From NCBI RefSeq assembly GCF_900215145.1, contig NZ_OBDO01000008.1:186001-250000 (forward strand): a stretch of DNA of 64,000 nucleotides. Direction: 5' to 3'. The translations under genes and the position numbers were made by a program. Positions 26,667 through 34,303 of the stretch are shown here, one piece after another. Position 1 is the first letter of the stretch; each line of letters begins with the position of its first letter. The DNA is from Geodermatophilus sabuli. GTDB taxonomy: Bacteria > Actinomycetota > Actinomycetes > Mycobacteriales > Geodermatophilaceae. Under the pieces are notes generated by a model that had not been told where the DNA came from, ran no database searches, and saw nothing but the letters and a program-made list of their open reading frames with translations.

Positions 26667-26914
26667 GCGCCCTGCGGGTCAGGGGCCGGCCGGTCACCCG
26701 GGGTCGCGGCCGGAGCCGCGCGTTCGGCCTGCACCTGGACCTCGATGTGCGTGGTGTGGGCGCGCGGGTCCCAGATCTCCTCGAACGGGGCCATCACCGA
26801 GCCGCCGATGCCGCGGCGACGGGCCCGGGCGCCCAGCCACGCGTAGCCGGCGGGGACGAGGAGCAGCACGCCGAGGACCTCCAGTGCCAGCACCACCTCG
26901 CCCACCCCGTCCAC
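26663..26914 (-). CDS. Small membrane protein, unknown (83 aa)
   Basis: 83 residues: one hydrophobic segment near the N-terminus (VVLALEVLGVLLLVPAGYAW), then a basic RARRRG stretch and a Pro/Ala-rich tail, consistent with a single-pass protein with a cytoplasmic C-terminus. Its stop overlaps the convergent LysR stop. I do not recognise a family, but the membrane segment followed by positive charges looks like a real protein. Confidence 0.6.
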   Translation of the reverse strand: MDGVGEVVLALEVLGVLLLVPAGYAWLGARARRRGIGGSVMAPFEEIWDPRAHTTHIEVQVQAERAAPAATPGDRPAPDPQGA

Positions 26915-26932
26915 GGTACGGGCGCGCGCCGA

Positions 26933-27259
26933 TCAGGTCTCCGGCTCGGCGGCGACCCGGTCCGACGCGCGGGCGCCCTGCTGCGACTGGGCGCCGCCGG
27001 AGACCCCCTCGGGCGCGGCCGGGCCGGAGCCGGTGCCGCCGCTCGCGGTGCCGTCGCCCAGCACGACCTGCCCCTCGGTCATCTCCGGGTCGCCCGCGCT
27101 GCGCTCGACCGGCGCCTCCCCGGACCGCGTCGCGGCGGGCCGGTCGTGCACCTCCTGGACCGAGCTGCCGCGCTCGGCGACCTCGATGGCCTCGGCGACG
27201 TCGGCGCCGCTGCGGGAGGGGTCGGGCGCGGTGCCCTCGGTGGCGGGTTCCTGGTTCAC
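26933..27259 (-). CDS. Disordered hypothetical protein (108 aa)
   Basis: 108 residues rich in Gly, Ala, Glu, Ser and Pro, with no hydrophobic core, predicted to be intrinsically disordered. It starts MNQEPATEGTAPDPSRSG. It lies 18 bases upstream of the small membrane gene on the same strand. The composition fits lineage-specific actinobacterial proteins, but a non-coding explanation cannot be ruled out. Function unknown. Confidence 0.5.
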   Translation of the reverse strand: MNQEPATEGTAPDPSRSGADVAEAIEVAERGSSVQEVHDRPAATRSGEAPVERSAGDPEMTEGQVVLGDGTASGGTGSGPAAPEGVSGGAQSQQGARASDRVAAEPET

Positions 27260-27333
27260 GGCTGGACCTCTCCGTCAGCGCGGCTGGGTGCGGCGCAGTC
27301 TCGACCCGCCGGCGCGGCGGGGCAAGGGGCGGT

Positions 27334-28278
27334 TCAGTCGTCGCCGCCCAGCTCCGCGAGGGACTCCAGCGCCCGGTCGCGGGCCGCGGCGGCCTCGGTC
27401 GCCTGCCGCTCGGCCGTGCGGCGGTGCCGCTCGGCCGCCTTCAGCTCCTCCGCGGTCTGCGCCGCCTCCCGTTCGGCGCGGGCCAGCTCGTCGGAGAGCT
27501 CCTCGACCCGCGCCTGCAGGTCGGCCCGGCGGGCGTCGAGGTCGTCGACCCGGTGCCGCTGCTCCTCGGCGGCGGCGCGCGTCTCAGCAGCGACCGCGGT
27601 GGCCTCCTCCGCGACCCGCCGGGCCGCCTCGAGCCGCTTCCGGCGCCGCTCCTCCTCCGCCCGGCGGGCCTCCTCCTCGCGGCGCCGGGCCTCCTCCTCG
27701 CGCTGCCGACGGCGGTCGGCGGCGTTCCCGCCGCGCGGCCGGGCGGGCATGGCCGGCTCCACCGGGCGGAACGGGGGCACCAGTCGCAGCGCCGGGCGCA
27801 CCCCCGTCGTCCCCAGGCCGCTGTAGGACATCGGGGAGGTGAGCCGGGCCGACAGCAGCGCCTCCCCCGCCTCGGGGTCGGCCATGGCGGCCCGCAGCGT
27901 GTCCTCGACCTGCGCCTCCACCGAGCTGCTCACCCGGTGGCCGCGCTCGCGCGCGAGCGCGCTGGCCTGCCGGGTCAGGGCGGTGAGCAGTTGCGAGCGC
28001 TGCCGGTTGAGCGCCTTGAGGGAGTCGCCGGCGAGGTTCTCCTGCGCCTCGCGCAGCAGGCCGCCGAGCTCGACCAGGCCCTCGATCTCCTCCCGGTGCT
28101 CGCGCACGAGGAGGTTGCACACCCACGCGGCCGCCGACGGCTTGGGCAGCGCACCGATCGCCTTCGCCAACGGGCGGTCGCCGCCGCCCCTCGCCTCGTC
28201 CTGGCGCTGCTTGCGCAGCGCCGTGAACTCCTCGGGCGGCACCTCGTAGAGCTCGTCGGCGACGTCGTCGAGGTCCAC
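27334..28278 (-). CDS. Coiled-coil hypothetical protein (314 aa)
   Basis: 314 residues starting VDLDDVADELYEVPPEEF at the GTG at 28276-28278. Residues 1-160 form a helical domain with LPKPSAAAWVCNLLV and LNRQRSQLLTALTRQA, a pattern I recognise from uncharacterised actinobacterial proteins. Residues about 185-300 are a long Arg/Glu/Ala-rich coiled coil. No catalytic motif is visible. An upstream in-frame extension reads into the arsI remnant, so a longer start would fuse unrelated sequence and I rejected it. Confidence 0.75.
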   Translation of the reverse strand: MDLDDVADELYEVPPEEFTALRKQRQDEARGGGDRPLAKAIGALPKPSAAAWVCNLLVREHREEIEGLVELGGLLREAQENLAGDSLKALNRQRSQLLTALTRQASALARERGHRVSSSVEAQVEDTLRAAMADPEAGEALLSARLTSPMSYSGLGTTGVRPALRLVPPFRPVEPAMPARPRGGNAADRRRQREEEARRREEEARRAEEERRRKRLEAARRVAEEATAVAAETRAAAEEQRHRVDDLDARRADLQARVEELSDELARAEREAAQTAEELKAAERHRRTAERQATEAAAARDRALESLAELGGDD

Positions 28279-28404
28279 GGGACCGACCCTGCCACGGCCA
28301 ATCCCGTCCCGGTGGGTCAGCAGCAGGTGGCGACGCGGGCCCCCCGTCGTCCCGGGCACAGCAGCTGCCGTCGCCACCGACGGCGGAGAGCTCGAGAGCC
28401 GACT

Positions 28405-28539
28405 CCCCTCCAGGTCCGGCCGGGCGTCGCCGGTGACCGTGTAGACCTCCCACGGCTCGCCGCCGGGGCCGGTCACCCACACCTCGTCCTGGACGGCGTA
28501 GCAGCAGGTGGTCTGGACGGGACCTCCATCGGTCAGGAC
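28405..28539 (-). pseudogene. 3' remnant of an arsI/cadI-type vicinal oxygen chelate gene
   Basis: The minus-strand frame encodes VLTDGGPVQTTCCYAVQDEV followed by a VTGPGGEPWEVYTV stretch, which closely matches the C-terminal part of ArsI/CadI proteins, including the vicinal Cys pair that binds trivalent arsenic. The N-terminal two thirds, with the first metal ligands, are absent. Downstream the likely reading shifts frame (a GDGSCC segment appears in the +1 frame), so the 3' end is damaged too. It lies directly behind the divergent arsR promoter, so it is a leftover of a larger arsenic cluster. Confidence 0.75.
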
Positions 28540-28580
28540 ATCGACGGATGTCGGTGTCTGACACCAGGCCACCACCGGCC

Positions 28581-28611
28581 ATCGACGTTTGTCAATACGA
28601 TGAGCGTCGAT
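28581..28611 (+). promoter_or_regulatory. Candidate ArsR operator upstream of the ars operon
   Basis: ATCGACG (28581-28587) and CGTCGAT (28605-28611) form a perfect 7-bp inverted repeat 36 bases before the arsR ATG. Inside it, ATCGAC-GTTT-GTCAAT (28581-28596) is a second, imperfect dyad. ArsR repressors bind dyads over their own promoter, so autorepression relieved by arsenite is expected. Confidence 0.5.
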
Positions 28612-28646
28612 ATGATGGCGGCGACGTCCCGACCGGAGGAGATCCG

Positions 28647-28988
28647 ATGAGCGACCCCGGCCTCGCCTGCTGCACGCCGCTGACCGGCACCGCCATGTCC
28701 GCCGACCAGGCCGAGCGGGTCGCCCCCCTGCTCAAGGCGCTGGCCGACCCGGTGCGGCTGCGCCTGGTCAGCCTGATCGCCTCGAGCACCACCGGCGAGG
28801 CCTGCGTCTGCGACCTCAACGACGCGTTCGACCTGACCCAGGCCACGATCAGCCACCACCTCAAGGTGCTGCACTCGGCTGGGCTGCTCGACCGCGAGAA
28901 GCGGGGCGTGTGGGTGTACTACGCGGTGCGCCGCGACGCGCTGGCCGCCGTCGCCGGGCTGTTCGATCCCGCCGCGGTGCCCGCGTGA
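28647..28988 (+). CDS. arsR: ArsR-family arsenical-responsive repressor
   Basis: A 113-residue winged-helix repressor. The metal site near the recognition helix reads EACVCDL (Cys53, Cys55), and an extra vicinal pair, Cys8-Cys9, lies at the N-terminus. This combination occurs in actinobacterial ArsR proteins that sense As(III)/Sb(III). The recognition helix is LTQATISHHLKVLHSAGLL. I chose the ATG at 28647 because GGAGGAG lies at 28634-28640. Its stop overlaps the acr3 GTG (GTGA), so repressor and pump are co-translated. Confidence 0.92.
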   Translation: MSDPGLACCTPLTGTAMSADQAERVAPLLKALADPVRLRLVSLIASSTTGEACVCDLNDAFDLTQATISHHLKVLHSAGLLDREKRGVWVYYAVRRDALAAVAGLFDPAAVPA

Positions 28989-30106
28989 GCGACGTGGTCG
29001 GCGAGACGGGGGTGGCGCCGGCTGCGGAGGCGCCGGTGCTGCAGCGGCTGTCCGCCCTCGACCGGTTCCTGCCGGTCTGGATCGTCGCGGCGATGGCACT
29101 CGGCCTGCTGCTGGGGCGGGCGGTCCCGGGGCTGGACGACGCGCTGTCGGCGGTGGAGGTCGGCAACGTCAGCCTGCCGATCGCCATCGGCCTCCTCCTG
29201 ATGATGTACCCGGTGCTGGCCAAGGTCCGCTACTCCGAGCTCGACCGGGTCACCGGCGACCGGCGGCTGCTGGGCGCGAGCCTGGTGCTCAACTGGCTGG
29301 TCGGCCCGGCGCTCATGTTCGCCCTCGCCTGGCTGCTGCTGCCGGACCTGCCGGAGTACCGCGCCGGGCTGGTCATCGTCGGGCTGGCGCGGTGCATCGC
29401 GATGGTGCTCATCTGGAACGACCTGTCCTGCGGCGACCGGGAGGCCGCCGCGGTGCTGGTCGCGATCAACTCGGTGTTCCAGATCCTCGCCTTCGCCGCG
29501 CTCGGCTGGTTCTACCTGCAGGCGCTGCCCGGCTGGCTGGGCCTGGCGACGACGTCGGCGGAGTTCAGCGTCTGGGCCATCGTGCTGTCGGTGCTGGTCT
29601 TCCTCGGCATCCCGCTGCTGGCCGGCTTCCTCACCCGGACCGTCGGCGAGCGCCGGAGGGGCCGCGACTGGTACGAGGGCCGCTTCCTGCCGCGGATCGG
29701 CCCGATCGCCCTGTACGGACTGCTGTTCACGATCGTGATGCTCTTCGCGCTGCAGGGCGAGGCGATCACCTCGCAGCCCTGGGACGTCGCTCGCATCGCG
29801 CTGCCATTGCTGGCCTACTTCTCCCTGATGTTCGGCGGCTCCTTCCTGCTCGGGATGCGGCTGCGGCTGGGCTACGCGAAGACCGCCACGCTGGCCTTCA
29901 CCGCCGCCGGCAACAACTTCGAACTCGCCATCGCCGTCGCCATCGGCACCTTCGGCGTCACCAGCGGCCAGGCACTCGCCGGCGTCGTCGGGCCGCTCAT
30001 CGAGGTGCCGGTGCTCGTCGCCCTCGTCTACGTGGCCCTCTGGGCCGCGCGCCACTGGTTCCCCGGCGACCCCACCGTCCCCGCTCCCGGGAAGAGTTCC
30101 CGATGA
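28985..30106 (+). CDS. acr3: ACR3-family arsenite efflux permease
   Basis: 373 residues with about ten membrane segments. The conserved Cys in GLARCIAMVLIWNDLSCGD and the Glu in AAGNNFELAIAVA are the residues needed for As(OH)3 extrusion in ACR3 proteins. It pumps arsenite out using the proton gradient. It overlaps arsR by 4 bases at the 5' end and arsC by 4 bases at the 3' end. The GTG at 28985-28987 is the coupled start. Confidence 0.93.
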   Translation: MSDVVGETGVAPAAEAPVLQRLSALDRFLPVWIVAAMALGLLLGRAVPGLDDALSAVEVGNVSLPIAIGLLLMMYPVLAKVRYSELDRVTGDRRLLGASLVLNWLVGPALMFALAWLLLPDLPEYRAGLVIVGLARCIAMVLIWNDLSCGDREAAAVLVAINSVFQILAFAALGWFYLQALPGWLGLATTSAEFSVWAIVLSVLVFLGIPLLAGFLTRTVGERRRGRDWYEGRFLPRIGPIALYGLLFTIVMLFALQGEAITSQPWDVARIALPLLAYFSLMFGGSFLLGMRLRLGYAKTATLAFTAAGNNFELAIAVAIGTFGVTSGQALAGVVGPLIEVPVLVALVYVALWAARHWFPGDPTVPAPGKSSR

Positions 30107-30507
30107 CGCCGTCGGTCCTGTTCGTCTGCGTGCACAACGCCGGCCGCTCCCAGATGGCCGCCGCCTGGCTGCGGCACCTGGCCGGGGACGCCGTCGAGGT
30201 CCGGTCGGCCGGCTCGCTGCCGGCCGACCGGGTCAACCCTGCCGCGGTCGAGGCGATGGCGGAGGTCGGCATCGACATCGCCGACCGGCGGCCGACGGTG
30301 CTCACCGGCGAGGCGGTCGAGGCCTCCGACGTGGTCATCACCATGGGCTGCGGCGACGCCTGCCCCGTCTTCCCCGGGAAGCGCTACCTGGACTGGCAGC
30401 TGGAGGACCCCGCCGGCAAGGGCGTCGACGCCGTGCGGCCCATCCGCGACGAGATCGAGGCCCGGGTCCGCGGCCTGCTGACCGAACTGTCGGGGACGTC
30501 ACCGTGA
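30103..30507 (+). CDS. arsC: Arsenate reductase, low-molecular-weight phosphatase fold
   Basis: 134 residues. The P-loop CVHNAGRS (Cys9 to Arg15) binds arsenate, and Cys83 and Cys87 in MGCGDACPVFPGKRY are the redox pair, matching the three-Cys ArsC class. It reduces As(V) to As(III) for Acr3 to export. Electrons come from thioredoxin or mycothiol; the Cys pair favours a thioredoxin-type relay, but this is inferred. ATGA overlap with acr3 makes it the third gene of the operon. Confidence 0.93.
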   Translation: MTPSVLFVCVHNAGRSQMAAAWLRHLAGDAVEVRSAGSLPADRVNPAAVEAMAEVGIDIADRRPTVLTGEAVEASDVVITMGCGDACPVFPGKRYLDWQLEDPAGKGVDAVRPIRDEIEARVRGLLTELSGTSP

Positions 30508-30581
30508 GAGTGCTCTCATCCCGGCCCTGAGCAGGCGTTTCGCCGAGCGGCCGAACGGAACGTCGTAGTAACACTGACGTC

Positions 30582-30779
30582 ATGCAGGAACAGCTCGCCC
30601 GCTCCCTCCGGAACACCGCGCTCGTCGCCGTCGTCCTCGGCCTGTTGCCCTTCGCCCTGGACGCCTCCGTGGTCTGGAAGGTCATCGGCCCGGTCGTCGC
30701 CGCCGCCCTGCTGGTGCACACCGGGCAGCAGGTGTGGCAGCAGGTCTTCAGCACCTCCCCGCGCCACCTGAACGTCTGA
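30582..30779 (+). CDS. Small membrane protein (65 aa), unknown
   Basis: 65 residues with two hydrophobic segments (NTALVAVVLGLLPFAL and VVWKVIGPVVAAALLVH) separated by a short loop, and a polar C-terminus. It starts 74 bases after arsC and ends just before a strong terminator, so it could be a distal member of the arsenic operon or have its own promoter. Family not recognised. Confidence 0.65.
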   Translation: MQEQLARSLRNTALVAVVLGLLPFALDASVVWKVIGPVVAAALLVHTGQQVWQQVFSTSPRHLNV

Positions 30780-30785
30780 CGCGGA

Positions 30786-30830
30786 CGCACGGCAGCCCCG
30801 GACCGCCTGGCGGTCCGGGGCTGCCGTGCG
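30786..30830. terminator. Strong bidirectional terminator
   Basis: A perfect 20-bp stem: 30786-30805 pairs with 30811-30830, closing a 5-base loop CCTGG. It lies between the convergent small membrane gene and the transporter gene ending at 30841. It is among the most stable hairpins in the window. Confidence 0.85.
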
Positions 30831-30840
30831 TCGGCGAGTG

Positions 30841-32514
30841 CTAGCCGAAGATGAGCACCCCGAGGACCGTCGCGACCACCAGACCGGCCATGACCGGCAG
30901 GAAGCAGCGGCGGGCCAGCTCGACCGCGGGCACCCGGACGAACCCGGCGACGGCGAGCAGCGAGGACCAGGCGACGAGCGTGCCGCCGCCGGACCAGATG
31001 TTGCCCATCTGACCGATGGCCGCCAGCGTCGGGCTGCTGACGCCCGCCCCCTCGGACAGCGAGCCGGCCAGCGCACCGGTGAGCGGCAGGCCGGAGAAGC
31101 CCGACCCGTCCAGACCGGCGACGACGCCGACGATCATCACGCCGAAGGCGGTCAGCAGGGCGTTCGCCGGCAGCTGATCCTGGCCGGCCACCACCAGGTC
31201 GAACAGCAGGTTCGGCGCCGGCTCGCCCTCGGGGATGCTGAGGATGGTGGCGGCGAACTCCTCGTTGCCCAGGAAGAAGAAGCCGGCGATCGGGAGGACG
31301 ACGCCCATCGCCTTGAACGCGAACACCAGCCCGTCGACGATGTGGTCGGCCGAGGTCTCCAGGAACTTGTTGCCGCCCCGGGCGTAGGCCGCACCGAACG
31401 TGACCAGCAGCGCGATACCGCCCACGAGCGCCGCGGCGTCGCCGCCCTGGAGATCGGGGACCGAGTCCGAGACGCTGGCCACGACCAGGTAGACGATCAG
31501 CGCCAGGTAGGCCAGCGGCACCAGGAGCGCGAACGCCTTGGAGGCCAGCGGCTTCTCCACCGGGGTGATGGTGTGCCCCTCCGGCGGGACCGGCCCGCCG
31601 GCCGGGGTGCCGATCAGCGCACGCCCCTTGCTCAAGCGGGCCGCGATGGTCTCCGCCTCGTCACGGGGCCGGCTCCCCGAGCCGCTGGCCACCCCGACCA
31701 GCTCGCGCTGCCCGCCGACCGACGGGCCACCGCCACCGGTCCCGTCCGCGGGCAGGCCGGCGCCGCCGGAGCCACCGGTCCCACCCTGGTCGCTCGCGTC
31801 CTCGATCGCCTCGGCGTCAGCGCTGTCGCTGCGCCGGTCGGCGGCGTTCTCCCACTCGGAGAGCAGGTCCTCGGAGGGCCGCCGCATCTTGCGGATCTCC
31901 ATGATGTAGCCGATGGCCAGCGCGACACCGCCGACGATGAGCGACAGGACCAGGCCCCGATCGGCCACCACCGCCGGGTCCGCGTTGGCCGCCGTGGCCG
32001 ACAGCTGCGGCGCGACCCCGATGACGTAGTCGGCGGACAGTGCCATCCCCTGGCCGGCGATCGCGATGGTGAAACCCACCGCCAGCGGGCGCAGGCCCGA
32101 GCGGATGGCGACCGGCACCAGCACCGCACCGACCAGCGGGACGGCCGGGGTCGGCCAGAAGAACAGCGAGATGAAGTACGTGACGATGACGAGCGTCCAC
32201 CAGGACAGGTGCGCGTTGCGCATGACCCGGCGGAACGGGGTCACCATCCGCTTGTCCGATCCCAGCCCCTCCAGCGACCGCAGCATCGCGGTGACCATCG
32301 CGATGATCAGGAAGATGTTGAACAGGCTGGTCGCGGCGACCAGGCTGGCGTTGAAGACCGACGACAGACCGGTCGCGAGACTCCCCGACCACACGAGAGC
32401 GGTGAGGAACGTGGCCACCACTGCCGGCACCACGATGTTCTTGCGCATGATCATCGTGGCGAGGATGACGACCACCCCGGCCAGGAAGACCCAGTGCGCT
32501 GCTGTGAGTTGCAT
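30841..32514 (-). CDS. Polytopic membrane transporter, unidentified family (paralogue of 34304-35995)
   Basis: 557 residues starting MQLTAAHWVFLAGVVVI, with about 12-14 membrane segments in two halves. The halves are joined by a ~110-residue hydrophilic loop (about 215-325), rich in Gly, Ser and acidic residues. Conserved blocks shared with its paralogue are SLFFWPTPAVPLVGA, IAIAGQGMALSADYVIGVAP and GLDGSGFSGLPLTGALA; the last resembles loops of ion-transporter-superfamily permeases. Substrate unknown; a carboxylate or amide is only a guess. It is divergent from the MFS gene across 172 bases containing TGTGCACA. Confidence 0.75.
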   Translation of the reverse strand: MQLTAAHWVFLAGVVVILATMIMRKNIVVPAVVATFLTALVWSGSLATGLSSVFNASLVAATSLFNIFLIIAMVTAMLRSLEGLGSDKRMVTPFRRVMRNAHLSWWTLVIVTYFISLFFWPTPAVPLVGAVLVPVAIRSGLRPLAVGFTIAIAGQGMALSADYVIGVAPQLSATAANADPAVVADRGLVLSLIVGGVALAIGYIMEIRKMRRPSEDLLSEWENAADRRSDSADAEAIEDASDQGGTGGSGGAGLPADGTGGGGPSVGGQRELVGVASGSGSRPRDEAETIAARLSKGRALIGTPAGGPVPPEGHTITPVEKPLASKAFALLVPLAYLALIVYLVVASVSDSVPDLQGGDAAALVGGIALLVTFGAAYARGGNKFLETSADHIVDGLVFAFKAMGVVLPIAGFFFLGNEEFAATILSIPEGEPAPNLLFDLVVAGQDQLPANALLTAFGVMIVGVVAGLDGSGFSGLPLTGALAGSLSEGAGVSSPTLAAIGQMGNIWSGGGTLVAWSSLLAVAGFVRVPAVELARRCFLPVMAGLVVATVLGVLIFG

Positions 32515-32686
32515 CGACGCCCCTACTGGTGAGCCCAATGTGTTGGTGCAGAAAGCTCCCTGACCGGGCAGACGCCGTCCATGAACGATGTGCACACTCG
32601 CCCCATCTCCGAATGTGCAGCCTGCCGTGGCTCCGTTCACGGCACGTTGGCAGTCTGTTCCCGGGAAGTGAACGGGGAGGACGTCT

Positions 32687-34099
32687 GTGACCGGCACCGC
32701 GACGCAGTACGGCCGACCCCAGGCTGAGCCGACCGGTCCCCCGCGGGCCGGCTGGTTGCTCGCCGCCCTGCTCGGCGCCACGTTCCTCGGCACGGTCAGC
32801 AACAACGTCGTCAACGTGCCGCTGCGCCAGATCACCGACGACTACGGCGCCCCGGTCACCCAGGGCGTGCTGGTCGCCTCCGCGTCGGTGCTCGTCCTGG
32901 CCGTGGCCATGCCGCTCACCGGTTGGATCAGCGACCGACTCGGCCGCCGCCGCACCCTCGTGCTCGCCCTCGTGGTGCTCCTCGTCGGCACCGTCGGCGC
33001 CGCGGTCGCGCCCACGCTGCCCACCCTCGTGGTCAGCCGTGCCGTGCAGGGGCTGGGCTGCGCCCTGGTCCCGACCGCCGTCATGGGCACCCTCGCCCGG
33101 TGCTGGCCGGCCAGCCGGCGCAACCGGGTCATGGGCGCGTGGGGCACGGCCAACGGCATCGGCCAGGCCGTGGGCCCACCGGTCGGCGGCCTGCTCGCCG
33201 ACGGCTGGGGGTGGCGGTCGATCTTCTGGGTCCTGGTGCCGGTGACCGTGGCGGTGCTGGTCCTCGCCGTGAGCGTCGTCCCTCGGGACGGCGGGTCGCG
33301 CACCCCGATCGACGTCCCCGGGGTGGGCTCGCTGACCCTCGGCGTCGCCGCGCTTATGGCGGCGATCACCGTGGCTCCGCAGGGCGGCGTCCCGGGGTGG
33401 GTTCCCCTGGCCGGGGTGGTCCTCGGGGTGGCGGCGCTGGTCGCGTTCGTCGTCTCCGGGCTGCGCCGCGCTCAGCCCTTCATCGACCCGCGGCTGCTCA
33501 TCGAGATCCGCTGGCTGCGCAGCGCCACGGGCGTCTTCGTGCAGCAGGTCACGCTGTTCTCCGTCCTGGTCGCCGTGCCCCTGCACCTGACCGGCGTCGC
33601 CGGGCTGTCGGGCACCGCGACCGGTCTGCTGGTCTTCCTCCTGCCAGTGGTGTGGGCGGCGTCGGCCCCGGTGGTCGGCCTGCTCGCCGACCGGATCGGC
33701 CCGCGGCCGGTGCTGCGGACCGGCCTCGGCGTGCTGCTCACCGTCTCCGTCGTCCTCGGCGTGCTCCTGGGCACGGGAGCGACGGCGGTGCTGCCGATGG
33801 CGGTCGTCCTGGTGGTGGCCGGGTTCGGGGTCGCGCTGGTGCAGACGCCGTCGCTCAGCGGGGCCACCCGCTCGCCGGCCGGTCAGCGGGGCGCCGGGCT
33901 GGGACTGTTCAACATGATGCGGTTCGTCGGCGCCTCCGTGGGCGCGGCCGGGGTCGCCGCCGCCTACCCCGACGCGCTCGGCTGGCTGTTCGGGGGGTGT
34001 GGGGTGGTCGCCGCGGCTGGGTTGGCGCTCAGCTTCGCCGGACGAGAGGTACCCGACACCCCCGCCGGCGAACCGGCACCGGAGCTCACCGCCGGCTGA
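32687..34099 (+). CDS. MFS transporter, drug:H+ antiporter type (DHA2-like)
   Basis: 470 residues with 12-14 predicted membrane segments. Motif A is clear (GWISDRLGRRRTLVLALV), as are VSRAVQGLGCALVPTAVMG and NGIGQAVGPPVGGLLAD, the motif C-like antiporter stretch. It should export a small molecule against protons. The GTG at 32687 follows GGGGAGG (32674-32680). It sits between two paralogous transporters and does not overlap either. Confidence 0.87.
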   Translation: MTGTATQYGRPQAEPTGPPRAGWLLAALLGATFLGTVSNNVVNVPLRQITDDYGAPVTQGVLVASASVLVLAVAMPLTGWISDRLGRRRTLVLALVVLLVGTVGAAVAPTLPTLVVSRAVQGLGCALVPTAVMGTLARCWPASRRNRVMGAWGTANGIGQAVGPPVGGLLADGWGWRSIFWVLVPVTVAVLVLAVSVVPRDGGSRTPIDVPGVGSLTLGVAALMAAITVAPQGGVPGWVPLAGVVLGVAALVAFVVSGLRRAQPFIDPRLLIEIRWLRSATGVFVQQVTLFSVLVAVPLHLTGVAGLSGTATGLLVFLLPVVWAASAPVVGLLADRIGPRPVLRTGLGVLLTVSVVLGVLLGTGATAVLPMAVVLVVAGFGVALVQTPSLSGATRSPAGQRGAGLGLFNMMRFVGASVGAAGVAAAYPDALGWLFGGCGVVAAAGLALSFAGREVPDTPAGEPAPELTAG

Positions 34100-34128
34100 C
34101 GCCCGCGACGTCCCACCTCGTTGGGCAC

Positions 34129-34299
34129 CGTGCACAAATCGCGAGGTGAGCAGTGGGCACCGTGCTGGTGATCTAGGTCACGGTCACCGCTAGCTTTCGG
34201 CGAACGGCCACCCGGGGTCACGGGGGGCCCGCCCGTCCCACTGTCCGGCCCGGTCGACCACCAGCTCCGGCGGCCGAGCCCCGTGCACGAATCGGGAGG
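34129..34299 (+). repeat. Two 18-bp direct repeats in the leader of the second transporter
   Basis: CGTGCACAAATCGCGAGG (34129-34146) and CGTGCACGAATCGGGAGG (34282-34299) match at 16 of 18 bases and are 153 bp apart. The second copy carries the ribosome site of the gene at 34304. GTGCAC also occurs as TGTGCACA (32589-32596) before the paralogous transporter. This is either a shared operator half-site or a leader duplication. Confidence 0.5.
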
Positions 34300-34303
34300 C
34301 ACC

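Noticed and set aside
28279-28575. Longer start for the coiled-coil protein, giving a 413-residue ArsI fusion
   Set aside because: The extension is the ArsI remnant plus frameshifted DNA; the recognised family begins at VDLDDVADELY (28278).
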